Origin: Termitomyces sp. T153 | Taxonomy: Eukaryota; Basidiomycota; Agaricomycetes; Agaricales; Lyophyllaceae | Reading direction: 5' to 3' | DNA: 64,000 bases | Assembly (NCBI GenBank): GCA_018296165.2 | Contig: JACKQL020000040.1 | Coordinates: 372,001-436,000, forward strand | Part shown: piece after piece, positions 23,521 through 34,719 of the stretch | Layout: the number at the start of each line of letters is the position of its first letter | Position numbering within the stretch: the stretch's first letter is position 1 | The notes under the pieces: generated by a model | Told to the model about the DNA's origin: nothing | The model's input: only the letters and a program-made list of their open reading frames with translations | Databases searched by the model: none | Made by a program: the position numbers and the translations under genes

Positions 23521-24378
23521 AGCAAGTCAGAAGATGAGGGTACAAAAGAAAAAAAGGTTTGAGGGGTGTAGGGTTTCTCCTACTTACTAGTTTTGGATTT
23601 GCTAATGATTGCACTCTGAGTATCAACTACTGCTTAACAATGTGCTAATTAGTGCTATACTATTGTATTGCTATTGGTATGCTATTAAATGCTATATTGA
23701 GAATCAAATGGCTTAAATGACAATACTTAATTGTATGATTTCATTAGAATGTGATCTCTATGAGAATGTAAATCTTTTATGACACCCTTCTTGAAGGACA
23801 CTCATATCCTAATAGCCTGCAAATAAGACCTCAAAGATTGTTTTCAAAATTATATTACATTTCTACTTGGCTCTCATGATGTGTGAGGGATATAATGTCA
23901 TCTTAGGTTGGGATCCAAATTTCAATTTTAGTCAAATGCTAATACATTATTACTACAGATATGCATACATAAGAGCTTCAAGCAAGAAGTCCAGGTTGCA
24001 TATCAGGCAACATAAGAGAACTAACATATTTTACCTCATAGATTTGATTACCCCTGTTGGTTAGACATACTTTGTCAAGTATGGAACCAGCCATTTTGCA
24101 GATGTCTGTGCTGTATGTGTCCAGAAACAGACTATCAAATACATACTAACATCCATATTATACTTTAAAACCTCATCAATCAATGAATGTACACTTATAT
24201 ACCTTCTCATAGGAAAAATGGTAGGTTTGCTTGATGATAGTTTGCATCTTAATTGATCTCATGCTATGTCAAGGCTTCTTAGTACATGTGGCAATATACA
24301 AGAAAAAGAAGATGTAGTCAACTTCAGAAGACAACATCCTTGAATACAACATGTTTCATTTCAAAATTCCTCATCTTC
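23521..24378. other. no gene recognised
   Basis: AT-rich, CpG-poor DNA with only short frames. It lies just downstream (on the minus strand) of the Helitron C-terminal block and may hold its 3' end. I did not find the CTRR end with its preceding hairpin by eye. Confidence 0.4.
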
Positions 24379-25560
24379 TCACCATGTATTGAACAGTATA
24401 GTCAATATTGCATCATATGCAGAACTGTTTGAGTTCCATTTTGGACCTATGGGTCTGTCATGATTAATTACATCTATATCAATGCTGGTACAATTCTTGT
24501 CTAGTTTTACCTTTTTACATAAAACATGTTTAAAATTTTCTGATGCTTTTCTCTTTGTAGACAATATCAAGATAACACTCAGGAATTTTGCACCTTTTGC
24601 TGGCACAAAGGTTGCAGTAGATATTGGAGACTGTTTCGGAGGTGTATTCTTACTTACTATCTGCCAGTCTATATCAGGAAATGAATTTACATTGAATGGA
24701 TCTTGCTTGCTCCATGTCAATGAAGGATGCAATGTTAGAGGCATATAATGCTCAGTTTTCTATTTTTTGAATGAGGAAATCAGATCAGATCATTGTGTTG
24801 CATTGTAAAAATCCTTTGGCAATTGATCTAAGTATCTGAGTTTCAAAATGTCATCAAGTAATTCTAGTTCATGAAATTCCTGTTGCAATGCCCCACTAGC
24901 ATCCCTTTTTATCTTGGAAAAATTAAATCCATGTATAATCAATGTACCTGTGGCCAAGGAACTTCTAGACAGAGCTGTGTAATAGGCTTGATGCAAACAA
25001 CATTTGGTCAGGTCAACAGAGTTATACAGTCTGGTTTTTCCTTGACTTGAGTAATCAGTTATGGTGTAATTTACTAGCACTTCAACCTGATGGTGGGATA
25101 TGTAAATGATGTCATCAGTAGGTAGCCTGCACTTCATGTATACATTTGTTTATGTTATTGCTACTACATTTACAGGTAGTTCTTTGAGCTAAACTGTTTG
25201 AGGTGACTTATCCAGAAGAATGAATATGGTTTCTAGTATACATTGACCAGCTGTGCCTTTGCCATCTTTCCATCCATATACAAATCCTTCCTGTCTATTT
25301 GTTATGCACAGTTCTGTTGCAACATTATTTTTTAATGATAATAGGGATACTCATGCAAAGCAATAACTTTCCAGCAACTAATTCAGATGTTGATAATGGG
25401 GCTTGATCTAATGGAGTGTAATTAATATCAATATGAATAGATAATATATGTATAGCATGTAATAGACACTCTGTTACATACCCCCCTTTTGAGTTCATCA
25501 ATGGACTCATGTCTAACACCAATAAGTCAAAGAATAAGGGGTTTATTAGTAGAATCAACC
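24379..25560 (-). pseudogene. Helitron helicase, C-terminal part with OTU-like tail
   Basis: On the minus strand, NYTITDYSSQGKTR, HQAYYTALSRSS (helicase motif VI region), ASGALQQEFHELELLDDI and LKLRYLDQLP match the end of fungal Helitron PIF1-like helicases. Upstream, INYTPLDQAPLSTSELVAGK and QEGFVYGWKDGKG match the preceding segment. After an in-frame stop the same frame continues with LHPSLTWSKQDPF and ends PKWNSNSSAYDAILTILFNTW. That resembles the cysteine-protease-like (OTU-type) domain fused to some fungal Helitron proteins, but its usual Cys is Ser here. Several stops make it a relic. It is co-linear with the N-terminal Helitron block at 51.1-60.7 kb. Confidence 0.75.
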
Positions 25561-25673
25561 AATTCTACATGGACAAGTATACTTTAGCATGCTGCCCAAC
25601 TGTGCTGAGTGAAAAATATGGGCCACTCAGGCCCAGGGATAGTTATCACTTTCCTGTGAGCTATGATAATAGC

Positions 25674-27783
25674 TCACCCTGCTTGTTCATCCATCTTCAA
25701 GGCCCCTGCTTCCTCATTCCTCATGATGTCCACCCAGCACTCCAATACAGTATCAGCCATATCACTAGAGCCACTGGATCCAGCTTCAGGAGTGGTAGAA
25801 GCAGTGATGTTAGTCACTACCACTGCTTCTATGGGGCTGAGGACAACTTGTGGAGTCATTGCTGGTTGGACTAATGTGGCCAACACAGAATTGTCAGCAT
25901 AGTCCAATTCCATGGATTCCTCTGTAGGTGCATCCTCAGAAAATGCACCAGAACTTGATGGTGGAGTGGAAGTGGCCACAGCCACTGATGACAAAGGCCC
26001 CTCCTCAGTTGGGGCTGCACTTGAGGAGGAGCTACTGATAATAGCTCCTCAGCAGTGGCTCATGAGGCCCTCACAAGCTCTGCACATCAGTGCAAGAAGT
26101 GAGTGAAAATACCATCCTCACCAAAGTGCAGCCATTCAGCTGCTTCAAAGAGAGTGTGGCCTCTGCTCTCATGAATTTGAAGGAGCACACAAAAGTGCTC
26201 CCAGTTGTCCATGGTGGGAATATACTACCCATTGTACCCCAGTAATGGAGGAGATACTCCAATGGTTTGGAGTTGATGATAGTGTTCATTGTCAACCCAC
26301 ATAAACAAGTCTGCATGCAGGGCACTCCTAAACCAATAGTGATCAATGAAGTGTATACCATAGCTATACAGGTGATTCACCCAAGAGGGAGGCACATGGT
26401 TCCCCAGGAGGTGACATATCACCTCTGTTTCACTCAAATTGTTAATTTGTGTAAGCAGCACTTGCAGCCTATGTAGAATGAAAGTGTAGGAGGTAATTGC
26501 ATTATACTCTCCTAAACTGGATTGGTAAGTGTCTACTGCTTCTTGATACAGCTGAGCCACCACCATTGCAAACAGCCTCATATAGGCTGTTTGTGCATGC
26601 AGAACAGTTAGGGCTAGTGCCTGATCCAAAATGTAACTGAAGACCAAGCATTGGTTGATGCACAAGGCAGCATCAATGGCCACACCTGAATACAGGTTTT
26701 GTGAACCTGGATGGCCATGGTGCAGGATGTACTGTGCCCATGCCTTGATGTTAAAGTGGCAGCTAATCAGGACTTGATTAAGTCTTGCTCCTCACATATT
26801 GTTATCTGTATGGCCTAGCATGGCCAATGAACATGAAGGTAAGAATGGCAGTTCCCTCTGGGCAGAGATGTTTCCAACTTTGCTGAAGTTAGCTCCATAG
26901 CCCACCTCATTGTGTGGTCCCTCAATTGTGGAGCTGTATAGAAGGAGATCTGATGGAACTCCTGAAAGAGAAGAGCAGCATGAATCTGCTCCCTTATTGT
27001 GATCTTGGATCTGCCAACCCAAATGAGTTTAAGGATCAGGCAAAACTACTCTGGATTCATAGGCATCCTACAAGGAGCCCATCAATACAATAATTCATAA
27101 TGCAGGGATATGTGAGATATCTCAGCCATCTCCATTGAGTGGGCAAAGACTGCTTTGTTGCCAACAAAAACTGCATTGGTCATTGGTGACCAATATAAAT
27201 TGGGGTGTAGCATATCCCTGAAGTCATTCTGGTACTCAAAGCAACCACAAACCAATGTGGTATCCCAGCCATCTAGTAGGCAGCTGGGCACTATATCATT
27301 CAGATGCTTGAGGTCCAGTTTAGACTTCTCAGTGTCAATGGCTAACAGCCATCTGGCATTAGCATTGTGCCACTCCTTGCAATCACACTCAGTAGTGTTG
27401 TCATTGGAGTCACTGTCCAAAATACATCAATTAGATGTAGGAACATTTTCATCATCATTGCTACCCAAGTTGGATGCTGCTGAAGCCCCTGTTGCTGCTT
27501 GGGAAGCTACTTGCTGGGTGATAAAGAATTCCTTGTCATGCAGATCCCATTGCACTGGTGGCCTAAACTTCTAAGGGAGTGCACCAGGCATCACATAGGT
27601 TCTTGATCCAAGGACCTTGATTATGCCAGCTTCTGATCCTGGAGGAACATTGGCTAGGAAGGCAATTGGGGTGGCAACAACTGTGGAGTCATCTGCCTCT
27701 GTTGATGTTACAGCTGGCTGCACAGTGCTAGCTCTTTTTGTGGAGGGCCATGATGTTCCCTCCTTTGTAGCCACTGGTTTTGG
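25674..27783 (-). pseudogene. distal part of an unidentified minus-strand ORF series, split by an LTR element
   Basis: Successive minus-strand frames (27774-27571, 27420-27082, 26683-26225, 25994-25674) follow each other with a few stops and frame changes. Features are an acidic segment (DSDSNDNTTECDC), a compact globular-looking block (DGWDTTLVCGCFEYQNDFRDMLHP), a helical block (CLVFSYILDQALALTVLHAQTAY) and a Ser/Thr/Ala-rich tail. The 5' end continues in the same frame at 34720 once the young LTR element and one copy of its 5-bp duplication are ignored. I do not recognise the protein; it could be a gag-type or element-borne gene, since it is CpG-depleted like its surroundings. Confidence 0.4.
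27779..27783 (+). repeat. target-site duplication TTTGG (left)
   Basis: TTTGG immediately precedes the 5' LTR, and the identical TTTGG follows the 3' LTR at 34715-34719. Five-base duplications are usual for LTR-element integrases. The match marks 27784-34714 as one integration event. Confidence 0.85.
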
Positions 27784-28929
27784 TGTCAGGTTCCGCTGAC
27801 CTCGGGGGCTCAGCTACACTGGGCAAGTCCTTACTAGGCAGGCATGATCCCCTTGCACTGGTAACCGAACACTCGAAAACATTCTGGGCACTGATGGCTT
27901 GTGCGGATAGTTGGTGGGGTGTGATCCGGACAGATCTGGGGAGGTCTGGAGGAGTTGGATTGCAAGGAAACGGGACAGGCTTGGCGGGGTTCAGTCAGAA
28001 GACCGTATGGGAGATTTGTGGAAGCGAAGGAGTAGGCAGCTATGTGATCAATGGGAGCGGAGCCGGGGTTTGATGGGAGATCAATTGGAGTTGATGGAGT
28101 CCAGGACCAAGCGAAGAGCGAGGTTTGGACCTGGTGACAGAGTGTCAGGGTTTGTAATTGTAATTGCGGAGTTTGTGAAGTCATTAGGGTTGCGGAAGAC
28201 TTGGGCACAATGGTTGGATGGAGTCACCGAGACAGCATCAGATGAAATGATATGGAATTGGTATGGAACAAGAGTAGATTCGAGTGGAGATATGAAACAA
28301 TAACAAGAATAATAACGAAATGGAGACAAGACAAGACCGGGAGACTGAGATAAGACTGGGAGACTGAGATAAGAAAACAAGACATGAAACATGAAACGCA
28401 AAACACAAGAAGGAAACAATCAGACCATGGATAACGTTAAGCAATATCAAGACTAGAGTACGAAGAGCTACTCGATGTCTTATATACTGACTACCGGAGA
28501 ACTTTGGAGTACGTTGGCTGTGGCAGTGGGGCTTGGCAGAGCTTGACAGAGTAGGCAGGTGTCAGTTGCGATTGAGGGTCAGGCCACGCTGATACATTGT
28601 TGGGATCATTTGGGAATGCGGGTTGCCCCGAAGTTGTCATGATACTCCGGAATGGGTCGGAGGAACCAGGGTGTTGAGTTGATGATGGGTGGCGAAGATC
28701 AGGAACAGCGGGGGTGATTCTCAGGGTTTGGGAGATCCAGGGTAAGTGTCAGTGGCTGCGGGGAAGGCATCGAAGTTGGCCAGGGGGCCATCGGAGTTAG
28801 CTGGGGTTGCGTCAGGGCTAACCAAAATAGGCGCAGGGCATGGGCAGAAGTTCGGCAGAGTGTTGGGGGTTTTTGAGGAATCGGGGAGTTGCTGGATGAT
28901 GTGCGGGGTCCAGGGGACAGGTTGTGACA
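27784..28929 (+). repeat. 5' LTR of element B (1146 bp)
   Basis: Starts TGTCAGGTTCCGCTGACC and ends GGTTGTGACA, giving 5-base inverted termini TGTCA/TGACA. TATATACTGACTACCGG near 28480 is a likely promoter core. It is very close to the 3' LTR through its first 1 kb. Confidence 0.88.
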
Positions 28930-29141
28930 TCACCCCCCCTTCAGCGTCGAGACCCTTTGAGATGCGGAGAGCAGGATGGGGATCGGCGGAGCATGGGAGT
29001 CAAAGCCAAGCAATATTGATCAATCCGCAGCAAGTGATAGCGGCATGGGAGACAAAGTCGAAGCGCGGCCGCTGCTTCGTCAGGGTTCTCCTCAATCAAT
29101 TAAAAGCCCTGGACATACCCCAGGGTTTCCCAAATTTTGTC

Positions 29142-30326
29142 ATGTCTTCCCCCAGCATTCCAGTAGTCTCTCCTGCCAATTTGGATGAGGTGGTGGTGTA
29201 CAACAGTAGAGGGGAGGAGTTTGAGTGTTGGCGCCATGCCAGTGTCAGGGACCGAAGTCGTAAGTGGTGTCAACTTGTCTTTTTGGGATGATTGACGGGG
29301 CTTTTGTAGAGTCGTCCGTGTTGGTGGTGGTGGATTTTCTGGGGGTCCTGAAGCGGACCAAGTTTTGTCCCGCGTTGCCGAAGGAGGTGAGCATGGGACG
29401 GTCTGTGGGGAAGGCGGGGCTTTTGCGGGGTGGTCGGGGAAAGGGGGCGTCCTCGGCGGTGATTCGTGGGAAGCGTCAAGCCTCTCTGCCCTCGGGGGCG
29501 GGACCCAGCAAGAGGCTGCGTGGGCACGAGTCATCGGCGGGGCCTCCGGAGTCTCTCCTCTTTTCTCCTACCCTGAGCATTCCCTTGGAACAGTCGTCAA
29601 GTCCCCCCATGCCTATTCTGTTGATCATGGAGGTCTTCTTTTGCAAGCAGGTGGAGGCTTTGACAACGTCATTGGCAGTATGGGAGGGTGAGCTCTGACG
29701 GGCAAGGGAGGACCGTGACATGGCGCGGATGGAGAAAGAGGCGATAAAGTGGGAAAGGAACACATCAGTGCACGTGGCAACGGAGCGAGCATTAGAGGTG
29801 CGGGGCTTGTGGGAGCATCTGACACAGATGGAGGGGCAGCCCACGGGGGAAGCGGAAGGGCGGGGGTGAGTTCCAGAGGAGGATGCGTTGTGGGCGGAGC
29901 TGGAGGCGGCGAGGTGGAGGGAGGACTGGTTGGCCAACGAGGCCGCTTTGGAGCACGTGGGAATCCTCCATGAGTTGCCTCCCATTCCTCCATTTGTTAC
30001 TGACGGTTCATTTTCTGGGTTTAGGCTGGGTGCGGGAGCATCAGGTCCTCTTGGACGGTGCCTTTGCGGCGTTCGCGTCGATTCAGGATGGGTTGACGCA
30101 GGGGTCCACAGTTCAGCCTCCAGAGTTGCAGCAGGGGATGGCGCAATTGGAGAGGTTGTTGGCAGGGCATTGGCAATGCAATGCAGTGGCCCCAGGGTCA
30201 TGGTGGGAGGTGGCGGCTGACGCGGGGGAGGCATTGCCGGGGTTGGCAGAGGTCTTGGTGGTGGTGCGAGCCCAGATAGAAGTTGACCTGGGGGTAGGGT
30301 TGCCGGGGGGTCCGGGGAGGGAGTGA
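29142..30326 (+). CDS. gag-like coiled-coil protein of element B (interrupted)
   Basis: The region starts at MSSPSIPVVSPANLDE, with a possible GTAAGT donor near 29271, and continues with a basic Gly/Arg/Lys-rich segment (GKAGLLRGGRGK, KRQASLPSGAG). A long heptad-like stretch follows (ALEVRGLWEHLTQMEG, ALWAELEAARWREDW), then after another likely intron (acceptor GGGTTTAG near 30024) VREHQVLLDGAFAAFASIQD and ends LPGLAEVLVVVRAQIEVDLG. In-frame TGA codons near 29697 and 29868 lie in the coiled coil and may be mutations or lie in introns. The old copy at 12.7-14.3 kb keeps the same order and end, so a protein was probably once selected. No zinc knuckle is visible. Confidence 0.45.
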
Positions 30327-33300
30327 GATGGGTGCGGGCCTCATTTCTTGTTGCTCTCAGACTTGCTGCCTCCCTCGCCTGTTGTATATATATAATTTTT
30401 GTATGTGAACATGTCCTTTTCTTGGTCCCTGGGCGTGTGAAGTGAGGTTTTAGTTTGTATGAGGGCAAAGTAAGCAAAACACACAGGGGTGTGAGAGGGA
30501 GTTGAATCCCTAGTGAATCCAGAGGCAGGGGTTACGCCCGCTAGTGCCATCTGTGCTGGCTAGTCCCGGGGTTTGTTGGGATGGGGCGGGGCATCGCAGG
30601 GAGGGCTCCCAAGGTCCGGCAGGGGTGGTGGGAGTTCTCCAGTGGAGTTCCGTGGCATTTCGGAGTGTTGTATTGAGTTCAATTCTCAGAATTTCCAACC
30701 AGAGGTGTAGGGGTTTTTTTTGGTCTGCGGCAGGGATGTGCGCCGTGTTGGTATCTGAGGGCGGACCTTCGAATCTTTCACGGGTGTCCAGCGGGTTCAG
30801 GGCTTTGGTCTTCTTGGCAGTGCAGTTGGTGGGGGGGGGACGGAGGTCTTCCCGTGATCTGGCCCTTATGCCGGCGCTGGTGGCAAAGGCGGCGGGGCCC
30901 TCTTCATTGGTGGGGGTCAGTGGGGCGAGGTTCATCCTTGCGGCATAGTTGGTCTGGGTCGAGGTCGTGTTCCGGAGTGTTGTGTCTGTGGGCAGGCATG
31001 TTTGAGTGGCGCTTTGGTGTGCTCCGGAGTGTTGATGACCGAGGGGGCAGGATGCGGGGTGATCAGTCCCAACTAGTTCCTTTGGGTCTGGAGCCGAAAT
31101 TTGAGGTTCCGGATCATCTACGTGACATTGCTTTCCTGACCAAAGGTAAGTCCCGAGACAGACAGAGGAGTCTTACGTATTTCTGACACTCCCTCAAGTT
31201 TGGAGGTCTGTTGGAGTTGTGTTGGTGGATGTTTCTTTTGGGCAGGGGCAGCGTGGGGGTTGGTTGGGGAAGGGCTCACCTCAGCAGAGATGCTTCGGGG
31301 CTCGTTCCGAGGGTTGTTCCTACCTGGGGGTTGGTGGTTCCTTCACCAGGGAAGAAGTGGGTGGTCCCGGAGTCAACACAAGGGTCACTCGGTGGGGGTT
31401 TGTTGGTTGTGTTGGCTTTGGGGGAGGTGCGGGCGGAGGAAGGGGTCTGAGGTGCATTTTGTTGGTCCACAGTTCCAAGCGCAAGTACCAGGGGTCAGGA
31501 GCTGATGTGGGGGTTGGGGTTGGGTCTTAACTTGCGAGTGGGGTTGTGTTGCGAATTGGAGGGGGAGCTCCGGAGTGGGTTTTTTTTGCAGAGCAGCGGA
31601 GTTGTTGTGCAGGAGTGGCAGTGGCTCCTGGGGCTGAGCTTGGATGGGGGAAGATGGTTGTTCACAATTGTTGGGGGGCGGCGGGGGAGTCAGTCGCGGG
31701 GAGGCACTGGAGTGGGACTCCCCGGGAGTCGCAGCAGGGTTGAGGCAACTCTTCATTTGTGTTCCGGAGCAGCCCGGAGATTGTTGCAAATGTGGGGTGG
31801 CAGTGGGGAGAGGCACCGCTCGCTTCTTGGGGAAGGCATCAGCAACCTTTAGGGTACTCCAAGAGGTTACTTTGCATGTGGCCTGCTTCTGGGTACTCCA
31901 AAGAGGATACTTTGTATGTGGCTTGCTTCTGGGTGCTCCGATGATGTGGTCCCTGTTCAATGGACATATTCTGGCATAGGGGCGGGATTTGGAGCGGGTG
32001 GTGATTTATGTTGCGGAGTTGGGGCTACCAGGGCATTGTTGTTGGGTCGGCACCGTAAGTCCCCTTGATGAAATGTCGTAGTTGGAGCGGAGGCCCTGGA
32101 GTCATGTTGCCAGGGTCTGGAGCTGTGTCGAGGGGTTCAGAGGGGGTCAGAGGGGTGGGTTGGGCAGTTTTGGGCTGGCGCGGGGTTGTTTGGGTCGTCG
32201 AGCCAGGTGGGGAGGTCCTTTAAGGATATCGGAGCATGTGCCCTTTGGGTCGTCAGGTCGCTTAAACGACTCTCTGGGTGATGGTCGGGCTTCTCCCTCC
32301 CTTATATGAACATGTCAGCAAATTTAGAGTACTTAAGGGAACTACTTCGTATAGGGTCCTTTTTCCTATAGTTAGTTCAGGGTGGCTCCTATGCTGGGGG
32401 TTCTTTTGTGGGAGGTGGCGGGGTCTGGGGGTGGAGTTTAGGTTCGGGGGTGACATGCGGAGAGGTTTGGCATCCAGGGTCCTCGTTGTTGGGGGTTCTG
32501 GATTGTGTGGGGGAAGGTGGTGAAATAGTGGTGCGGTCTGGAGTTGTCCCTTGTTGAGAGTGCGGTGCCGTGGTTCTCCTCGTTAACCTTGGGGTTGTGT
32601 TTTTAGGTGGCAGGGTGCGTATCCGTTCTTTTCCTGACCATCTAGAGGCTCGGGGATGTCTTGGTCTTGTTCCAGGGTTGTTGAGGTCGGGTCGGAGGTG
32701 TCGGGGCCCCTTTATTTGTTGGGCGGAGGTGACGGCTGAGTCGACCGAGGTCCGGAAGCAGGTTCTGGGGTTGGAGCGTATCCTAGGTCTGGGGTTCTTG
32801 CTCTGTTGTTGGTGATTAGTCACATCGGTCTTCGGGGTTGCTAGTGGTTCAGTGGATCCACAGGCGGGCTTCGGGGAAGCGCGTTCTCAGTGGTCTCATT
32901 GTGGCTGGCAATCCTTCACGCAATGGGTGACTGTCTCGCAGCGGGTTGGCGTTATTGTTTGTCAGAGGGTTGTCGCGGTGCCAGAGACATTGTCGCTCAT
33001 TTGGTCAGGTGGTCGCTGGGTTTTGGACAGCTGTTCTTTGGGTGACGTTGGGTTCAACTTTGTGCGAGAGAACGGAGTTGGCGGAGAGGGTAAGGGTGGG
33101 GTGGGAGATGATTTGATAGTTTGCGCAAGGGGTTGGAGGTTGGGTGTGAGTTGGGGAGGGTGTCCGTGGGGGGAGCCGTTGTATGGATGTAACCAGAGCA
33201 GAGGGGACGTTTGGTGTTGGATCCATGACTCAATGTGCCTCGGCAAATTGGGCAGGGCCATATGAATCATAAGGGTTTCCAGGCACAGGTAGACCATAGA

Positions 33301-33375
33301 CATCGGAGTTATTTAATCATGTGTGCGGAGATAATGCGGGCATCACGGATGGGGTAAGGTAGAGTCTTGATATTA
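30327..33375 (+). other. long non-coding internal region of element B
   Basis: G/T-rich DNA with dispersed CCGGAGTGTTG-like motifs (about 30660, 30970 and 31025, with variants further on), a short TATATATATA tract near 30386, and landmarks shared with the old copy (GAATCCCTAGTGAATCC near 30503). Minus-strand proline-rich frames here, such as 31385-31960, have no domain and read as complement artefacts. The role is unknown: possibly packaging or regulatory sequence, or degraded pol. Confidence 0.55.
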
Positions 33376-34714
33376 TGTCAGGTTCCGCTGACCTCGGGGG
33401 CTCAGCTGCACTGGGCAAGTCCTTACTAGGTGGGCGTGATCCCCTTGCACTGGTAACCAAACACTTGAAAACATTCTGGGCACTGATGGCTTGTGCGGAT
33501 AGTTGGTGGGTGTGATCCGGACAGATCTGGGGAGGTCTGGAGGAGTTGGATTGCAAGGAAACGGGACAGGCTTGGCGGGGTTCAGTCAGAAGACTGTATG
33601 GGAGATTTGTGGAAGCGAAGGAGTAGGCAGCTATGTGATCAATGGGAGCGGAGCCGGGGTTTGATGGGAGATCAATTGGAGTTGATGGAGTCCAGGACAG
33701 AGCGAAGAGCGAGGTTTGGACCTGGTGAAAGAGTGTCAGGGTTTGTAATTGTAATTGCGGAGTTTGTGAAGTCATTAGGGTTGCGGAAGACTTGGGCACA
33801 ATGGTTGGATGGAGTCACCGAGACAGCATCAGACAAAATGATATGGAATTGGTATGGAACAAGAGTAGATTCAAGTGGAGATATGAAACAATAACGAGAA
33901 TAATAACGAAATGGAGACAAGACAAGACCGGGAGACTGAGATAAGACTGGGAGACTGAGATAAGAAAACAAGACATGAAACATGAAACGCAAAACACGAG
34001 AAGGAAACAATCAGACCATGGATAACGTTAAGCAATATCAAGACTAGAGTACAAAGAGCTACTCAATGACTTATATACTGACTACCGGAGGACTTCGGGG
34101 TACGTCGGCTGTGGCGGCAGGGCTTGGCGGAGCTCGACAGAGGAGGCGGGTGTTGGTTGTGATCGAGGATCGTGCCATGCTGATACGTTGATGGGATCAT
34201 TGGAGAACGCAGGTTGCCCCGAGGTTGTCGTGATACTCCGGAATGGGTCGGAGGAACCAGGGTGTTGAGTTGATGATGGGTGGCAAAGATCAGGAACAGC
34301 GGGGGTGATTCTCAGGGTTCGGGAGATCCAGGGTAAGTGTCAGTGGCTGCGGGGAAGGCATCAAAGTTGGCCAGGGGGCCGTCGGAGTTAGCCAGGGAGG
34401 TGTTGGAGTTAGCCGAAGTAAGTGCGGGGCATGGGCGGAAGTTCGGCGGAGCGTTGGGGGTTTTTTGGGGGTTCGGGGGGTTGATGGACGATGTGCGGGG
34501 TCTCGGGGGATGGGTCGTGACACGGAGAAGGCGTTGAAGTTGGCCAGGGGGCCATCGGAGTTAGCCAGAGAGGCGTCGGAGTTAGCTGGGGTTGCGTTGG
34601 GGCTAACCGAAATAGGTGCAGGGCATGGGCGGAAGTTCAGCAGAGTGTTGGGGGTTTTTGGGGAATCGGGGGGTTGCTGGATGATGTGCGGGGTCCAGGG
34701 GACGGGTTGTGACA
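33376..34714 (+). repeat. 3' LTR of element B with duplicated tail (1339 bp)
   Basis: Matches the 5' LTR closely for about 1 kb but is 193 bp longer. Its last third is repeated: one tail ends GTCGTGACA at 34522, and a second diverged tail runs 34523-34714 to the true GTTGTGACA end. This looks like unequal recombination with, or insertion of, another LTR tail of the family. Confidence 0.8.
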
Positions 34715-34719
34715 TTTGG
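34715..34719 (+). repeat. target-site duplication TTTGG (right)
   Basis: Identical to 27779-27783 on the other side of element B. Confidence 0.85.

Larger units (their letters stand above)
27784..34714 (+). mobile_element. complete non-autonomous LTR retroelement, family A-D, copy B (young)
   Basis: A 6931-bp element has LTRs starting TGTCAGG and ending TGACA, a 4.45-kb internal region and a TTTGG duplication on both sides. CpG is retained, in contrast to the host DNA. The internal region contains one coiled-coil gag-like gene (29142-30326), then about 3 kb without any protease, reverse transcriptase, RNase H or integrase motif on either strand. It therefore probably depends on enzymes from another element, as large LARD-type elements do. 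Four further copies or LTRs of the family lie in this window (11346, 33376, 40561 and 50255). Confidence 0.8.

Noticed and set aside
23127..23525. Minus-strand frame that looks like a multi-pass membrane protein
   Set aside because: It is the complement of the AACATGAGG minisatellite; the hydrophobic residues follow from the repeat.
31385..31960. Proline-rich minus-strand frame of 191 codons
   Set aside because: Complement of the G/T-rich non-coding interior of element B; no domain, low complexity, and several similar frames occur on the same strand.
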